From positions 1-23,313 of the forward strand of contig JAITGB010000073.1 in NCBI GenBank assembly GCA_031280945.1: a stretch of DNA of 23,313 bases, read 5' to 3'. Of this stretch, positions 14,008 to 21,862 are shown one piece after another. Both the position numbers and the translations under genes were made by a program. The notes under the pieces were generated by a model, which ran no database searches, had not been told where the DNA came from, and saw only the letters and a program-made list of their open reading frames with translations. The number at the start of each line of letters is the position of its first letter. Position 1 is the stretch's first letter. Source of the stretch: Spirochaetales bacterium (GTDB lineage Bacteria; Spirochaetota; Spirochaetia; DTKZ01).

Positions 14008-14688
14008 TTAATTGGCTGCGGTGCGCACGGCGTTTCTTTCGTAGATTTGGCTTTCTTCAAAGCCTTGTATGCTGCGGACCCAGCCGAGGAATTTTTCGGC
14101 TTCGGCTTTGTTGGTGTAGGGGCCGATGCGCAGGCGGTACACGTTGCGGCCGTCTGCGTAGAAGACCCAGCCGGCGAGTCCTTTGGCTTTGAGGACCTGG
14201 TTCATTTCCTCGGCTCGGCTGCGGGTGGAATACGCTCCGACCTGAATTGAGTATTCTTTTACCGATGCGGTTTTTTGCGGGGCGGGTTTGGGCGCTTTTG
14301 CTGTTTTGGGGGGCGCGGGTTTGACGGGGGCCGGCGGGGGGGCGGGTTTTTCTACGGGCGCGGAGACTGCCGGGGCCGGGGGTTTTGCTGTGTAGGGGAC
14401 GGATTCGGGAGGCGTTGGGGCTGCTGCGGTTTTATTTTCTTCTCCGCTTTCGCCGTAGACGATAATCATGTCTTCCTGCTGTTCCTGCGGGGCCTGGGAC
14501 AGGGCGGGAAAGTCGCTGCGCCTGACCCATTCAATGGGGTCGTCTCCTGAGGTGTGCGTTTCTTCTGTTTGCTGCGAGAGGCCTACCGCTTGTTCGCGGG
14601 GATAAAAAAACCAGAGGCCGACGCTCACGATGGCTGCCAAAAACAGGCAGGCCGAGAGAATGATTAAAAGTATTTTGTTCCGTTCCAT
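14008..14688 (-). CDS. SPOR-domain inner-membrane protein
   Basis: A 226-residue protein with a short cytoplasmic N-terminus (MERNK), one transmembrane helix (about 6-28), a long periplasmic linker rich in Pro/Ala/Lys (about 85-141) and a C-terminal SPOR domain (about 144-217, KEYSIQVGAYSTRSRAEEM, YRLRIGPYTNKAEAEKFLG). SPOR domains bind glycan strands stripped of stem peptides, usually at division sites, so a role in septal wall remodelling is likely. ATG 14688 follows GGAGAGGGT; the longer open frame to 14916 is antisense-like sequence inside coaE. It overlaps coaE by 25 bp and ends the operon before a clear terminator. Confidence 0.88.
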   Translation of the reverse strand: MERNKILLIILSACLFLAAIVSVGLWFFYPREQAVGLSQQTEETHTSGDDPIEWVRRSDFPALSQAPQEQQEDMIIVYGESGEENKTAAAPTPPESVPYTAKPPAPAVSAPVEKPAPPPAPVKPAPPKTAKAPKPAPQKTASVKEYSIQVGAYSTRSRAEEMNQVLKAKGLAGWVFYADGRNVYRLRIGPYTNKAEAEKFLGWVRSIQGFEESQIYERNAVRTAAN

Positions 14689-15266
14689 ACCCTCTCCAAC
14701 CGGGATAGTGCGGCAAAAACCGCTTCCCGCAGTTCTCCGCGGGTACCCGCGTTCTTTACAACTAGAGTATCGGCAGGTAGCTGCGAAAATTGAGGGATGA
14801 GATTTTTCTGTTTGCGGATTCTGCGAAAAACGGCCCAGATGCCGAGGTTGTCCCGCGCGAGGGCGCGGTTTATTCTGTCGAGGAGGGGGGCTTCGACGAT
14901 AATGATGCGGCTGCACAGCGCGTCGAGGCCGCCGTAAAAAAGGAGGGCGGCGTGGATGACTGTGGGTTCATCTGAGGCGGCAAGAAGAGCCGCGATTTTT
15001 TCTTTCACGCGGGGGTGGACGATTGCCTCGAGTGTGAGGAGTTTTTCTGCGTCCGCGAAGACGAGGCGGCCAAGTGAGCGGCGCTCGATGCGGCCGTCGC
15101 TGGTGATGTATGTGTTTCCGAAGGCGGCGGCTACCTCTTCTTTGCGCTCTTCGAGGACCTGGTGGCCGAGGGCGTCGGCGTCGATGATGCGCAGTCCTTT
15201 TTCGGCGAGAAATTTGGCGGCTTCGCTTTTTCCTGAGCAGTATTTTCCGGTGAGTCCTATGAGCAT
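14664..15266 (-). CDS. coaE: Dephospho-CoA kinase
   Basis: A 200-residue P-loop kinase that adds the 3' phosphate to dephospho-CoA, the last step of coenzyme A synthesis. The Walker A is GLTGKYCSGKS (4-14). IIDADALGHQVL (27-38) and RLVFAD with IVHPRV (68-73, 82-87) match the conserved CoaE blocks, as does VEAPLLDRINRALARDN (124-140). The P-loop interior KYCS differs from the common GIGS but keeps the G-x4-GKS pattern. Start and polA stop share one base (TAATG), so the genes are coupled; the 3' end overlaps the SPOR gene by 25 bp. Confidence 0.94.
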   Translation of the reverse strand: MLIGLTGKYCSGKSEAAKFLAEKGLRIIDADALGHQVLEERKEEVAAAFGNTYITSDGRIERRSLGRLVFADAEKLLTLEAIVHPRVKEKIAALLAASDEPTVIHAALLFYGGLDALCSRIIIVEAPLLDRINRALARDNLGIWAVFRRIRKQKNLIPQFSQLPADTLVVKNAGTRGELREAVFAALSRLERVWNGTKYF

Positions 15267-18085
15267 TAGTGCATTTCCCCCCAGCTTTTTCCGGTTTCTA
15301 TGCTTACCCGCAAGGGGGCTGTGAGGGTGTAGGCTGCCTCCATTTCTTCCTGCACGAGTTCTTTCATGCGCTGGATTTCGGTTTGGGGGACTTCAAAGAT
15401 GAGTTCATCGTGAACCTGGAGTATGAGGCGGGAGGAGAGGTTTTCCTTTTCAAGTTTTTCGTCTATGCGGAGCATGGCGAGTTTTACGATGTCGGCGGCG
15501 CTTCCCTGTATGGGGGTGTTGACGGCAACCCTTTGGGCTCCCATTCTTTCGGTTTTGTTTCTGCTTGTTATGGCGAGTATGGGTCTTTCGTGGCCCAGCA
15601 GGGTTTTTACGCTGCCTGTTTCTTCGGCTCCGGCGACGGTTTTGGCTATAAAGTCCTGAATTTTGCTGTAGCGGGCAAAGTAGGATTCTATAAAGCGGGC
15701 GGCGTCGCTGCGGGGTATACTGAGTTCTTTTGAGAGGCGGAAGGCGCTCATGCCGTACATGACGCCGAAGTTGATGGTTTTTGCGATGCGGCGTTCTTCG
15801 GCGCTTACGTCTTTTTGGTCAACGCCGAAGATGAGGGAGGCTGTGAGGGCGTGGACGTCTTTTCCGCTGTGGAAGGCTCCCAGGAGGCCGGGGTCGCCTG
15901 AGAGGTGGGCGAGGATGACGAGTTCAATCTGGGAGTAGTCGGCGCTGAGGAAGACTTTACCGCGGGCGGGTATAAAGGCGCCTCTGATGCGGCGGCCTTC
16001 GGCTTCCTTGATGGGTATGTTCTGCAGATTGGGGTCTTTACTGGAGAGGCGTCCTGTGGCGGTTCCTGTCTGCTGGAAGTTTGTGTGGACGCGGCCTGTT
16101 TTGGGGTTTATGAGGCGGGGGAGTGAGTCCACGTAGGTTGATTTGAGTTTTGAGAGGGTTCTGTGCGTGAGGATTTTTTCGGGTACGGGGTCTTCGCGGG
16201 CGAGTTCTTCGAGAACGGAGGTGTCCGTGGAGTAGCCTGTTTTTGTTTTTTTGGAGGGGGCCAGATGCCTTTCCTTAAAAAGGATGTCCTGGAGTTGTTT
16301 TGTGGAGTTGATGTTGAATTCCCGTCCTACGAGCTGGTAGATTTCGTTTTGCAGTTTGTTGAGGTCCTTTTCCAGTTCCTGGCCGTAGGTTTCGAGAACT
16401 GCGGGGTCAAGTCCTATGCCTTCGAGTTCCATATCGGCGAGTATGCGTACGAGGGGCATTTCAAGTTCAAAGAAGAGTTTTTCGAGTCCTCTTTGGGCGA
16501 GGAGTTTTGAGAAGATTTCGTACAGGCGGAAGGTGATGTCGGCGTCCTCTGCGGCGTAGCGCGTGGCGGTTTCCAGGGGGACGGAGTCGAAGGTTTCGCC
16601 TTTTGATACGACATCGGTGTAGTGCAGGGTTTTGTAATCAAGGTACTGTTCGGCGAGTCTGTCCATGCTGTAGCTGCCTGAGTCGGCACAGAGGAGCCAC
16701 GCGGCGAGCATTGTGTCGAAGCCGGGGATAAAGCGGATGCCTTTTGCGCTCATGATTTTGTAGTCGAATTTGAGGTTTTGCCCAATTATTTTTACGTTGG
16801 GGGCTTCGAGGATTTTTTTCAGGCGGGGGAGGGCGGTTTCCAGGCCCATGCCCTGGCCGAAGGGCGCGATGACGGGAACGTAGCAGGCTTTTCCGCTTTC
16901 AACGCAGAGGGAGAAGCCGACGAGGCTGGCGGTGTGGGGGTCGAAGTCGGTTGTCTCCGTGTCGAAGGCGAAAACCTGTGCCGCGAGGACTTTTTCAACC
17001 CATGCGTCTAAGGCTTCGGCTGTGCTTACGGTTTCGTAGATTCCCGGCGCGGCTGCGGCGTCTTTCTCCCTGGGGGGCTGGGAAGCGGGGGGAGCTCCGG
17101 CTGCGGCGTTGGCTGCTAGTCCGGGGCCTTCAGCGCGGTTTTCAGTTTCGGCGGGGGAGGGTTCGTCAAAGAGGAGTTCGTCTCCCGCCGGGGAGCTTTT
17201 TTTTGCGCCTTTTTTGGGGGAGGGGGCGAATTTTTTGGCTTCGTCGGCGAGGATTTTCATGCTGTGCCGCACGAAGAGGGGCTGGGCGGCTTCCGCGTTG
17301 AGGGGGGGCAGTTTGGGGAGTTCCGGCGGAAGGGGAACGTCGCTTTTGAGCTGTATAAGTTTTTTGCTGAGGTACACGGAGTCGCGGCCTTCCTCCAGCT
17401 TTTTGCGCCATGAGGCGCTTTTTACCGCATCGAGTTTTTTGTAGAGGGTGTCAAGGTCGTGGAATTCCTCCAAAAGGCTGGCCGCGGTTTTTTCGCCTAT
17501 GCCCTTTGCTCCGGGTACATTATCCGAGGTGTCGCCCACGAGGGAGAGGTAGTCGACAATCTGCTCAGGGTACACTGCCCACGAAGAGAAAACTTCCTCC
17601 CTGCCCATTTCAAGGAAATCACCTTTCTCCGGCCTGAGAATTTTTACCTCGTCGCCAACCATTTGCAGGAGGTCTTTGTCCCCGGATATGATGTAGCAGG
17701 GCCTTTTTTCTTCCGCGCATCGTGCGGCGTAGCTTGCCATAATGTCGTCGGCCTCAACGCCGTCCACCCTCAGGGCGGGGATTCCCAGGGCGGCGGCTAT
17801 TTCCTCAATGAGGGGAATCTGGGCTTTGAGTTCGTCCGGGGTTTTCTGCCGCGTCATCTTGTATTCGGGGTACATCTCATGGCGGAAGGTGGGGGTTTTT
17901 GAATCGAGGATGATTGCGAAGTATTCAGGTCTTTTCTCGTGGAACAGGGCAAAGAGCGAGCGGTAAAAGCCGAACAGGGCCGAGGTGTTCTCCCCGCGGG
18001 CATTACGCAGGGGATTGCGTATAAAGGCAAAATAGGAACGATAGATAAGGCTGTAGCCGTCCAGAACATAGAGGGGGGTCTTCAT
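15266..18085 (-). CDS. polA: DNA polymerase I
   Basis: A 939-residue repair and Okazaki-maturation polymerase with all three domains. The 5' nuclease spans about 1-280 (VLDGYSLIYRSYFA, VEADDIMASYA, ISGDKDLLQMV, GDTSDNVPG). The 3'-5' exonuclease spans about 350-530 and keeps its metal residues: DTETTD (375-380), D441 in NLKFDYKI, and Y510/D514 in YAAEDAD. So proofreading looks intact, unlike the degenerate domain of some bacterial Pol I. The polymerase has SADYSQIEL (D716) and VHDELIFEV (D893). Residues 288-348 are a low-complexity Ala/Pro/Lys/Glu linker. ATG 18085 (MKTPLYVLDGYSLIYR) was chosen over the open frame to 18187, which enters the divergent cyclase gene. It heads the polA-coaE-SPOR operon; no good Shine-Dalgarno or promoter is obvious in the 31-bp divergent spacer. 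Confidence 0.97.
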   Translation of the reverse strand: MKTPLYVLDGYSLIYRSYFAFIRNPLRNARGENTSALFGFYRSLFALFHEKRPEYFAIILDSKTPTFRHEMYPEYKMTRQKTPDELKAQIPLIEEIAAALGIPALRVDGVEADDIMASYAARCAEEKRPCYIISGDKDLLQMVGDEVKILRPEKGDFLEMGREEVFSSWAVYPEQIVDYLSLVGDTSDNVPGAKGIGEKTAASLLEEFHDLDTLYKKLDAVKSASWRKKLEEGRDSVYLSKKLIQLKSDVPLPPELPKLPPLNAEAAQPLFVRHSMKILADEAKKFAPSPKKGAKKSSPAGDELLFDEPSPAETENRAEGPGLAANAAAGAPPASQPPREKDAAAAPGIYETVSTAEALDAWVEKVLAAQVFAFDTETTDFDPHTASLVGFSLCVESGKACYVPVIAPFGQGMGLETALPRLKKILEAPNVKIIGQNLKFDYKIMSAKGIRFIPGFDTMLAAWLLCADSGSYSMDRLAEQYLDYKTLHYTDVVSKGETFDSVPLETATRYAAEDADITFRLYEIFSKLLAQRGLEKLFFELEMPLVRILADMELEGIGLDPAVLETYGQELEKDLNKLQNEIYQLVGREFNINSTKQLQDILFKERHLAPSKKTKTGYSTDTSVLEELAREDPVPEKILTHRTLSKLKSTYVDSLPRLINPKTGRVHTNFQQTGTATGRLSSKDPNLQNIPIKEAEGRRIRGAFIPARGKVFLSADYSQIELVILAHLSGDPGLLGAFHSGKDVHALTASLIFGVDQKDVSAEERRIAKTINFGVMYGMSAFRLSKELSIPRSDAARFIESYFARYSKIQDFIAKTVAGAEETGSVKTLLGHERPILAITSRNKTERMGAQRVAVNTPIQGSAADIVKLAMLRIDEKLEKENLSSRLILQVHDELIFEVPQTEIQRMKELVQEEMEAAYTLTAPLRVSIETGKSWGEMH

Positions 18086-18116
18086 AATTGAGAAATATAT
18101 AGCATATTGAATTTCT

Positions 18117-19805
18117 ATGCTACTTTCGCGTAAACTGGTCAATATGACCATTCGGTTGAAAATTATCGTTGTGGTTTTGCCTCTCATAATCGTAACGCTG
18201 GTGCTGGCGGGGACAGCCTCCTACTTTGCGGGGACTCAAGGCATAACCCGGGTTGCTCAGGAGTTTTTGGGCTTCAAGGCCTCAACTTTGGAGAAATACA
18301 CGGAAAGCCAGTGGAATCTCCTTGTTGAGAATGGGTTTAGCGAAAGAGAGGATATGATAGAAGTCGCCAAGGGCGCTATAGCCTATTACGCCCAGGGTAT
18401 GCTCCTCAGCGATACAGAAATAATTTTTGCCTTAGACAGCAGGCTCGCCGTTGTTATGACTACCTCGGAAGACTTCTCGGTTCTGCCGGAAGAGCAGGAG
18501 GAGCTTGCCGTTGTTGTTCAGGAAAACGACGGAAGCATACTGGCTTTTACTGCCGGAGGCGGTGAGAGGGTGGCGAGGAGCTTTTACTTTGCCCCTTTTG
18601 GCTGGCACATCTTTTTAACCGAAGAGAAAGCCGCTTTTTACAGCGACGTAAAAGCTATAACAACGCAGACAATTTTTATGATTGCCGGGGCCTGCGCCGC
18701 CGCCGTTCTTCTTTTATTCTTTTTTGCCAACATTCTTACGAGGCCCCTTGTGCGGGTTGTAGAGGCCATGAATGGAATAATACACTCAGGCGATATGGCC
18801 TCCCGCGTTGAGGTGGAATTTAGTGATGAAACAGGCCGCCTTGCCCAGACCTTCAATATTATGATTAACGAGCTTGACAGGGCCTACAGGGAAATCAAGC
18901 GCTACGCCTTTGACGCGGTGCTTGCCCAGAAGAAGGAACAGCGAATACGGCAAATCTTTCAGAAGTATGTCCCAAAAGACCTCATCGACAAATTTTTTGC
19001 GGCGCCGGAATCCATGCTCGTTGGAGACAACAGAATGCTCGCGGTTCTTTTTTCGGACATACGGGGTTTTACGGCCATATCCGAGAATATGCCTCCCGAT
19101 GAAGTTGTAAGCTCCTTAAACCGCTACTTTTCCGGTCAGGTTGACATCATCATGAACCGCAGCGGCATCGTTGACAAATATATAGGCGACGCAATTATGG
19201 CCTTTTGGGGAGCCCCCATACAGCACGATGATGATGCCCTGCAGGCCGTACTCTCCGCCTTTGATATGCTCGATGCGCTCAAGGAATTTAACCGGCATCA
19301 GAAAAAAGCGGGAAAACCGGAGTTTACCATAGGCATAGGCATTAACTACGGCATCGTTACCGTGGGAAACATCGGCAGCGAACGCAAAATGGACTACACC
19401 GTCATAGGGGATATGGTAAACCTCGCTTCCCGCATGGAAGGGCTTACGAAAATCTACCGCGAAGAGATTCTCATTTCGGAAAGCATTTACGCCGAGCTGC
19501 AGGGCAAGTTCCCCGCGCGGCTTCTTGATACCGCCGCCGTCAAGGGAAAAACTCAAGGAGTTAAAATCTACACGGTGAAAAGAAAGCTCACTGCCGAGGA
19601 AAAAAGAGCGTGGAACCACCACAACGGAGGTATGGAGTTTTACTATAACCGTGAGTTTGACAAGGCCGCGGCAAAATTCCGCAAAGTGCTTGAAATCCTG
19701 CCCAGGGATTTTAACGCCGGGAATCTCCTCGCGCGGTGCAGGGTGTACGCCCTGAATCCGCCTCCCGAAGACTGGGACGGCGTTGAAGTAATGCAGGTAA
19801 AGTAG
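18117..19805 (+). CDS. Membrane-bound class III adenylate cyclase with HAMP domain
   Basis: A 562-residue signalling enzyme expected to make cAMP from ATP. Order: TM1 (13-34), an extracytoplasmic sensor of about 150 residues with no family I recognise, TM2 (184-206), HAMP (about 204-262), a linker helix with FQKYVPKDLIDKFF (281-294), and the class III catalytic domain (about 305-490). Metal-binding aspartates are D314 (LFSDIRGF) and D358 (YIGDAIMAFWG). Adenine-selecting Lys354 and Asp426 (KMDYTVIGD) and transition-state Asn435/Arg439 (VNLASRM) are present, so it should be active and ATP-specific. The C-terminus has a TPR-like unit (NREFDKAAAKFRKVLEILP). Start ATG 18117 or ATG 18144 (MTIRLKI) cannot be separated; neither has a clear ribosome site. 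It is divergent from polA and ends in a terminator. Confidence 0.93.
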   Translation: MLLSRKLVNMTIRLKIIVVVLPLIIVTLVLAGTASYFAGTQGITRVAQEFLGFKASTLEKYTESQWNLLVENGFSEREDMIEVAKGAIAYYAQGMLLSDTEIIFALDSRLAVVMTTSEDFSVLPEEQEELAVVVQENDGSILAFTAGGGERVARSFYFAPFGWHIFLTEEKAAFYSDVKAITTQTIFMIAGACAAAVLLLFFFANILTRPLVRVVEAMNGIIHSGDMASRVEVEFSDETGRLAQTFNIMINELDRAYREIKRYAFDAVLAQKKEQRIRQIFQKYVPKDLIDKFFAAPESMLVGDNRMLAVLFSDIRGFTAISENMPPDEVVSSLNRYFSGQVDIIMNRSGIVDKYIGDAIMAFWGAPIQHDDDALQAVLSAFDMLDALKEFNRHQKKAGKPEFTIGIGINYGIVTVGNIGSERKMDYTVIGDMVNLASRMEGLTKIYREEILISESIYAELQGKFPARLLDTAAVKGKTQGVKIYTVKRKLTAEEKRAWNHHNGGMEFYYNREFDKAAAKFRKVLEILPRDFNAGNLLARCRVYALNPPPEDWDGVEVMQVK

Positions 19806-19812
19806 TTTTTTT

Positions 19813-19840
19813 GGGGAAGAGACTTTCCCCTGGTTTTTTT
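19813..19840 (+). terminator. Rho-independent terminator of the adenylate cyclase gene
   Basis: The stem GGGGAA (19813-19818) and TTCCCC (19825-19830) is followed by TGG and seven T residues (19834-19840), 7 nt after the cyclase stop. The T-run overlaps the stop codon of the convergent coiled-coil gene. No T-run follows in the minus direction, so it should act on the plus strand only. Confidence 0.8.
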
Positions 19841-21860
19841 ATTTCAAATGCCGCTTCATTCTTTCCGCAAATTCGGGGAAAACAGCTTTTAGCTCGTTTG
19901 AGTTCAAGAAATCGTTCAGAAAGCCCCGCGCTTCGGGAAGGCGGGCATCTCCGCCCTTCAGGGCCGCATCCTCTTTTTTGCCGTACTCCTCGTAGAGGCT
20001 TTGAAGACGTTTGTATTTGGCCTCCGCCGCCGTTACAGAGGCATCGCGCTCCGCGTGGATACGTTTTTCCTGTTCGCCCAGTTCAACCCCGTGAGCGCGT
20101 TTTAACTCCGCAATCTGGGCCTGCAGGGCCGCGGCTCCGCTCGCCCCCGCGGCGTTTGCCGCCGATGCGCCGGCAAGCTCATTGCGCAGCCTCACTTCCT
20201 GGGTTTTAAGGTCTATCTGGTGGGTCTTGCGCAGCGTCTCCAGCGTCTGCGCAAGAGACGAATTCTGCTCTCTGAGGGTTTGCAGGGTGGTTTCGTAGGA
20301 GGCCGCTGAACTTGCTCCCGCCTCCGCCGCCGCCGCGCTCTGGGCGTCAACAGCCTGCTGTATTCCGCGCAGGGCAGCGCGCACCTGTGTTGAACGGGGA
20401 TAGCGGTCCACAACCGAAACAAAAGAAGAAGCCGCAGCCCTGTACTGGCCCTCTGCAAGCTGACCCTCAGCCTCCCTAAGAAGGCGAGCCGCAGCAGGGT
20501 CATTTTGGGGCTCCTGAGACTCCGCCGCAGCAGGCTTTTCCCCATTCTGCGAAGCCGCCCGGATAAGACTATCCCGAATCAGGTTTGCCTGAGCCCCTCC
20601 GCCCGGAAGAAAGGCCAGGGCCTGAGCGTAATGCCCAAGGGCCTCCTCGTACTTTCCCGCCGCTACAAGGGTTTCCGCGCTCGTGAATTCCCTGGCAGCC
20701 TCCTGCCAGCCGGGCTCAATACCAGGAGCAGGCAAAACCTGTGCCCCGTTCTGCAAAATTTCAGAAATGCTCCGCGCTTCCCGCTGGTTATTCAGATTTT
20801 TGTCAACGAGAGAGGAAAGGGACGATAAAGTGATAAGGTAAATATCCCTGCGGCTTTCAATGTTAGGAAACCTCTGCAGGGAAGGTTCGTTCAAAAAATC
20901 GCGCATAACCTTGATTGACTGCGAAGCCTCCCCAAGCCTGTCCGCCTGAATATGACGGGCGATGGCGTACAGGTAGCCGTCAATCTGTCCCTCAATAAGA
21001 GTAGAGCGTTCCTTGTTCTCCGCGAGACGGCCCAGCTCTTCCCGTGCGGATTCAAGGTCCGCCCTGCCTCCCTGCGAAGCCTCGTTTTTCATCTTTGCCG
21101 CGAGCTGTTCGCGGAGTTCCGTTTCCTTTATTCGGGAGTTTTCAAGAATTTGCGTACGCTCCGCCCGCAGGGTTTCAAGGGTGCCCTGAAACTGCCGGCC
21201 CAGGGCTGCGAGGTTTTTCTCAAGGGCATCCCGCTCCGCGTCCGCCCCGTGCCTGAACGCGTTAAGCTCATCCAGAAGGAGAACGGTTTTTTCCGCCTCA
21301 AAAGAGCGGAGCCTCTCGTCAAAAGCCGCGCCGGAAACCCCATCCCGCGTAAGCCTCTCGCGTTCCGCCTGAACTTCTTCCGAAAGTCTTCCCCGCAGTT
21401 CCTTCTCGCGGGCCTCGATTTTCGCCTCCATCCCGGAGCGCAGCCTGCCGCGCTCTCCGTCAATATCCGAAAGGCGCGCCAGAACAGAATCAATCTGCTG
21501 CTCCTTTTCGCGCAGCAGGGCCGCGGTTTCCCTCTGCAGTTCCTGAAGGAGCCTGCCCTCAAAGGACAACTGGGCCGCCTTCGCGCCGCGAATATCGGTC
21601 TCGCTGCTCCTGTGGGCCGCCGAAAGAATAAAAAAAACGCTCACCAAAAGAACAAGAGCGCCGAGATGGACGAAGAGGGGGAAAGCGTAGCCTTTGTGCT
21701 TCGCGCGGGAACGCTGCTCCCCTTTGGGGGCCTGAATACGGTTCTCCCGCGCGACCATATCGATTTTAGCGAGAATCTCCTTTTGGTCTTCCTCGGAGAT
21801 ACCCGAGGAAGTATCAAAAACTATATCGCCTGAAGAACGGTTTTTTTCAGAATGAGCCAT
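19839..21860 (-). CDS. Membrane-anchored coiled-coil/TPR periplasmic protein
   Basis: A 673-residue protein of unknown function. A Lys/Arg-rich cytoplasmic N-terminus (about 1-58) precedes one transmembrane helix (about 60-82, FPLFVHLGALVLLVSVFFIL). The large part outside the inner membrane holds a long charged coiled coil (about 95-330, rich in Glu, Arg, Leu and Ala), a helical region with TPR-like units (AGKYEEALGHYAQALAFLP near 416-434 and EGQYRAAASSFVSVVDRYP near 487-505), a second coiled coil (about 545-630), and a C-terminal tail. It lacks enzymatic motifs. Its ATG lies 2 nt after the LysM gene's stop, so the two should be co-translated; a structural role bridging inner membrane and wall is an inference. 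The stop at 19839 overlaps the T-run of the convergent cyclase terminator. Confidence 0.82.
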   Translation of the reverse strand: MAHSEKNRSSGDIVFDTSSGISEEDQKEILAKIDMVARENRIQAPKGEQRSRAKHKGYAFPLFVHLGALVLLVSVFFILSAAHRSSETDIRGAKAAQLSFEGRLLQELQRETAALLREKEQQIDSVLARLSDIDGERGRLRSGMEAKIEAREKELRGRLSEEVQAERERLTRDGVSGAAFDERLRSFEAEKTVLLLDELNAFRHGADAERDALEKNLAALGRQFQGTLETLRAERTQILENSRIKETELREQLAAKMKNEASQGGRADLESAREELGRLAENKERSTLIEGQIDGYLYAIARHIQADRLGEASQSIKVMRDFLNEPSLQRFPNIESRRDIYLITLSSLSSLVDKNLNNQREARSISEILQNGAQVLPAPGIEPGWQEAAREFTSAETLVAAGKYEEALGHYAQALAFLPGGGAQANLIRDSLIRAASQNGEKPAAAESQEPQNDPAAARLLREAEGQLAEGQYRAAASSFVSVVDRYPRSTQVRAALRGIQQAVDAQSAAAAEAGASSAASYETTLQTLREQNSSLAQTLETLRKTHQIDLKTQEVRLRNELAGASAANAAGASGAAALQAQIAELKRAHGVELGEQEKRIHAERDASVTAAEAKYKRLQSLYEEYGKKEDAALKGGDARLPEARGFLNDFLNSNELKAVFPEFAERMKRHLK

Positions 21861-21862
21861 TC

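Noticed and set aside
15269..17966. Long plus-strand open frames opposite polA
   Set aside because: These are antisense shadows of polA, whose exonuclease and polymerase motifs are complete.
20952..21833. 293-residue plus-strand open frame opposite the coiled-coil gene
   Set aside because: It is the antisense of a Glu/Arg/Ala-rich coiled-coil sequence and has no recognisable domain or start signal.
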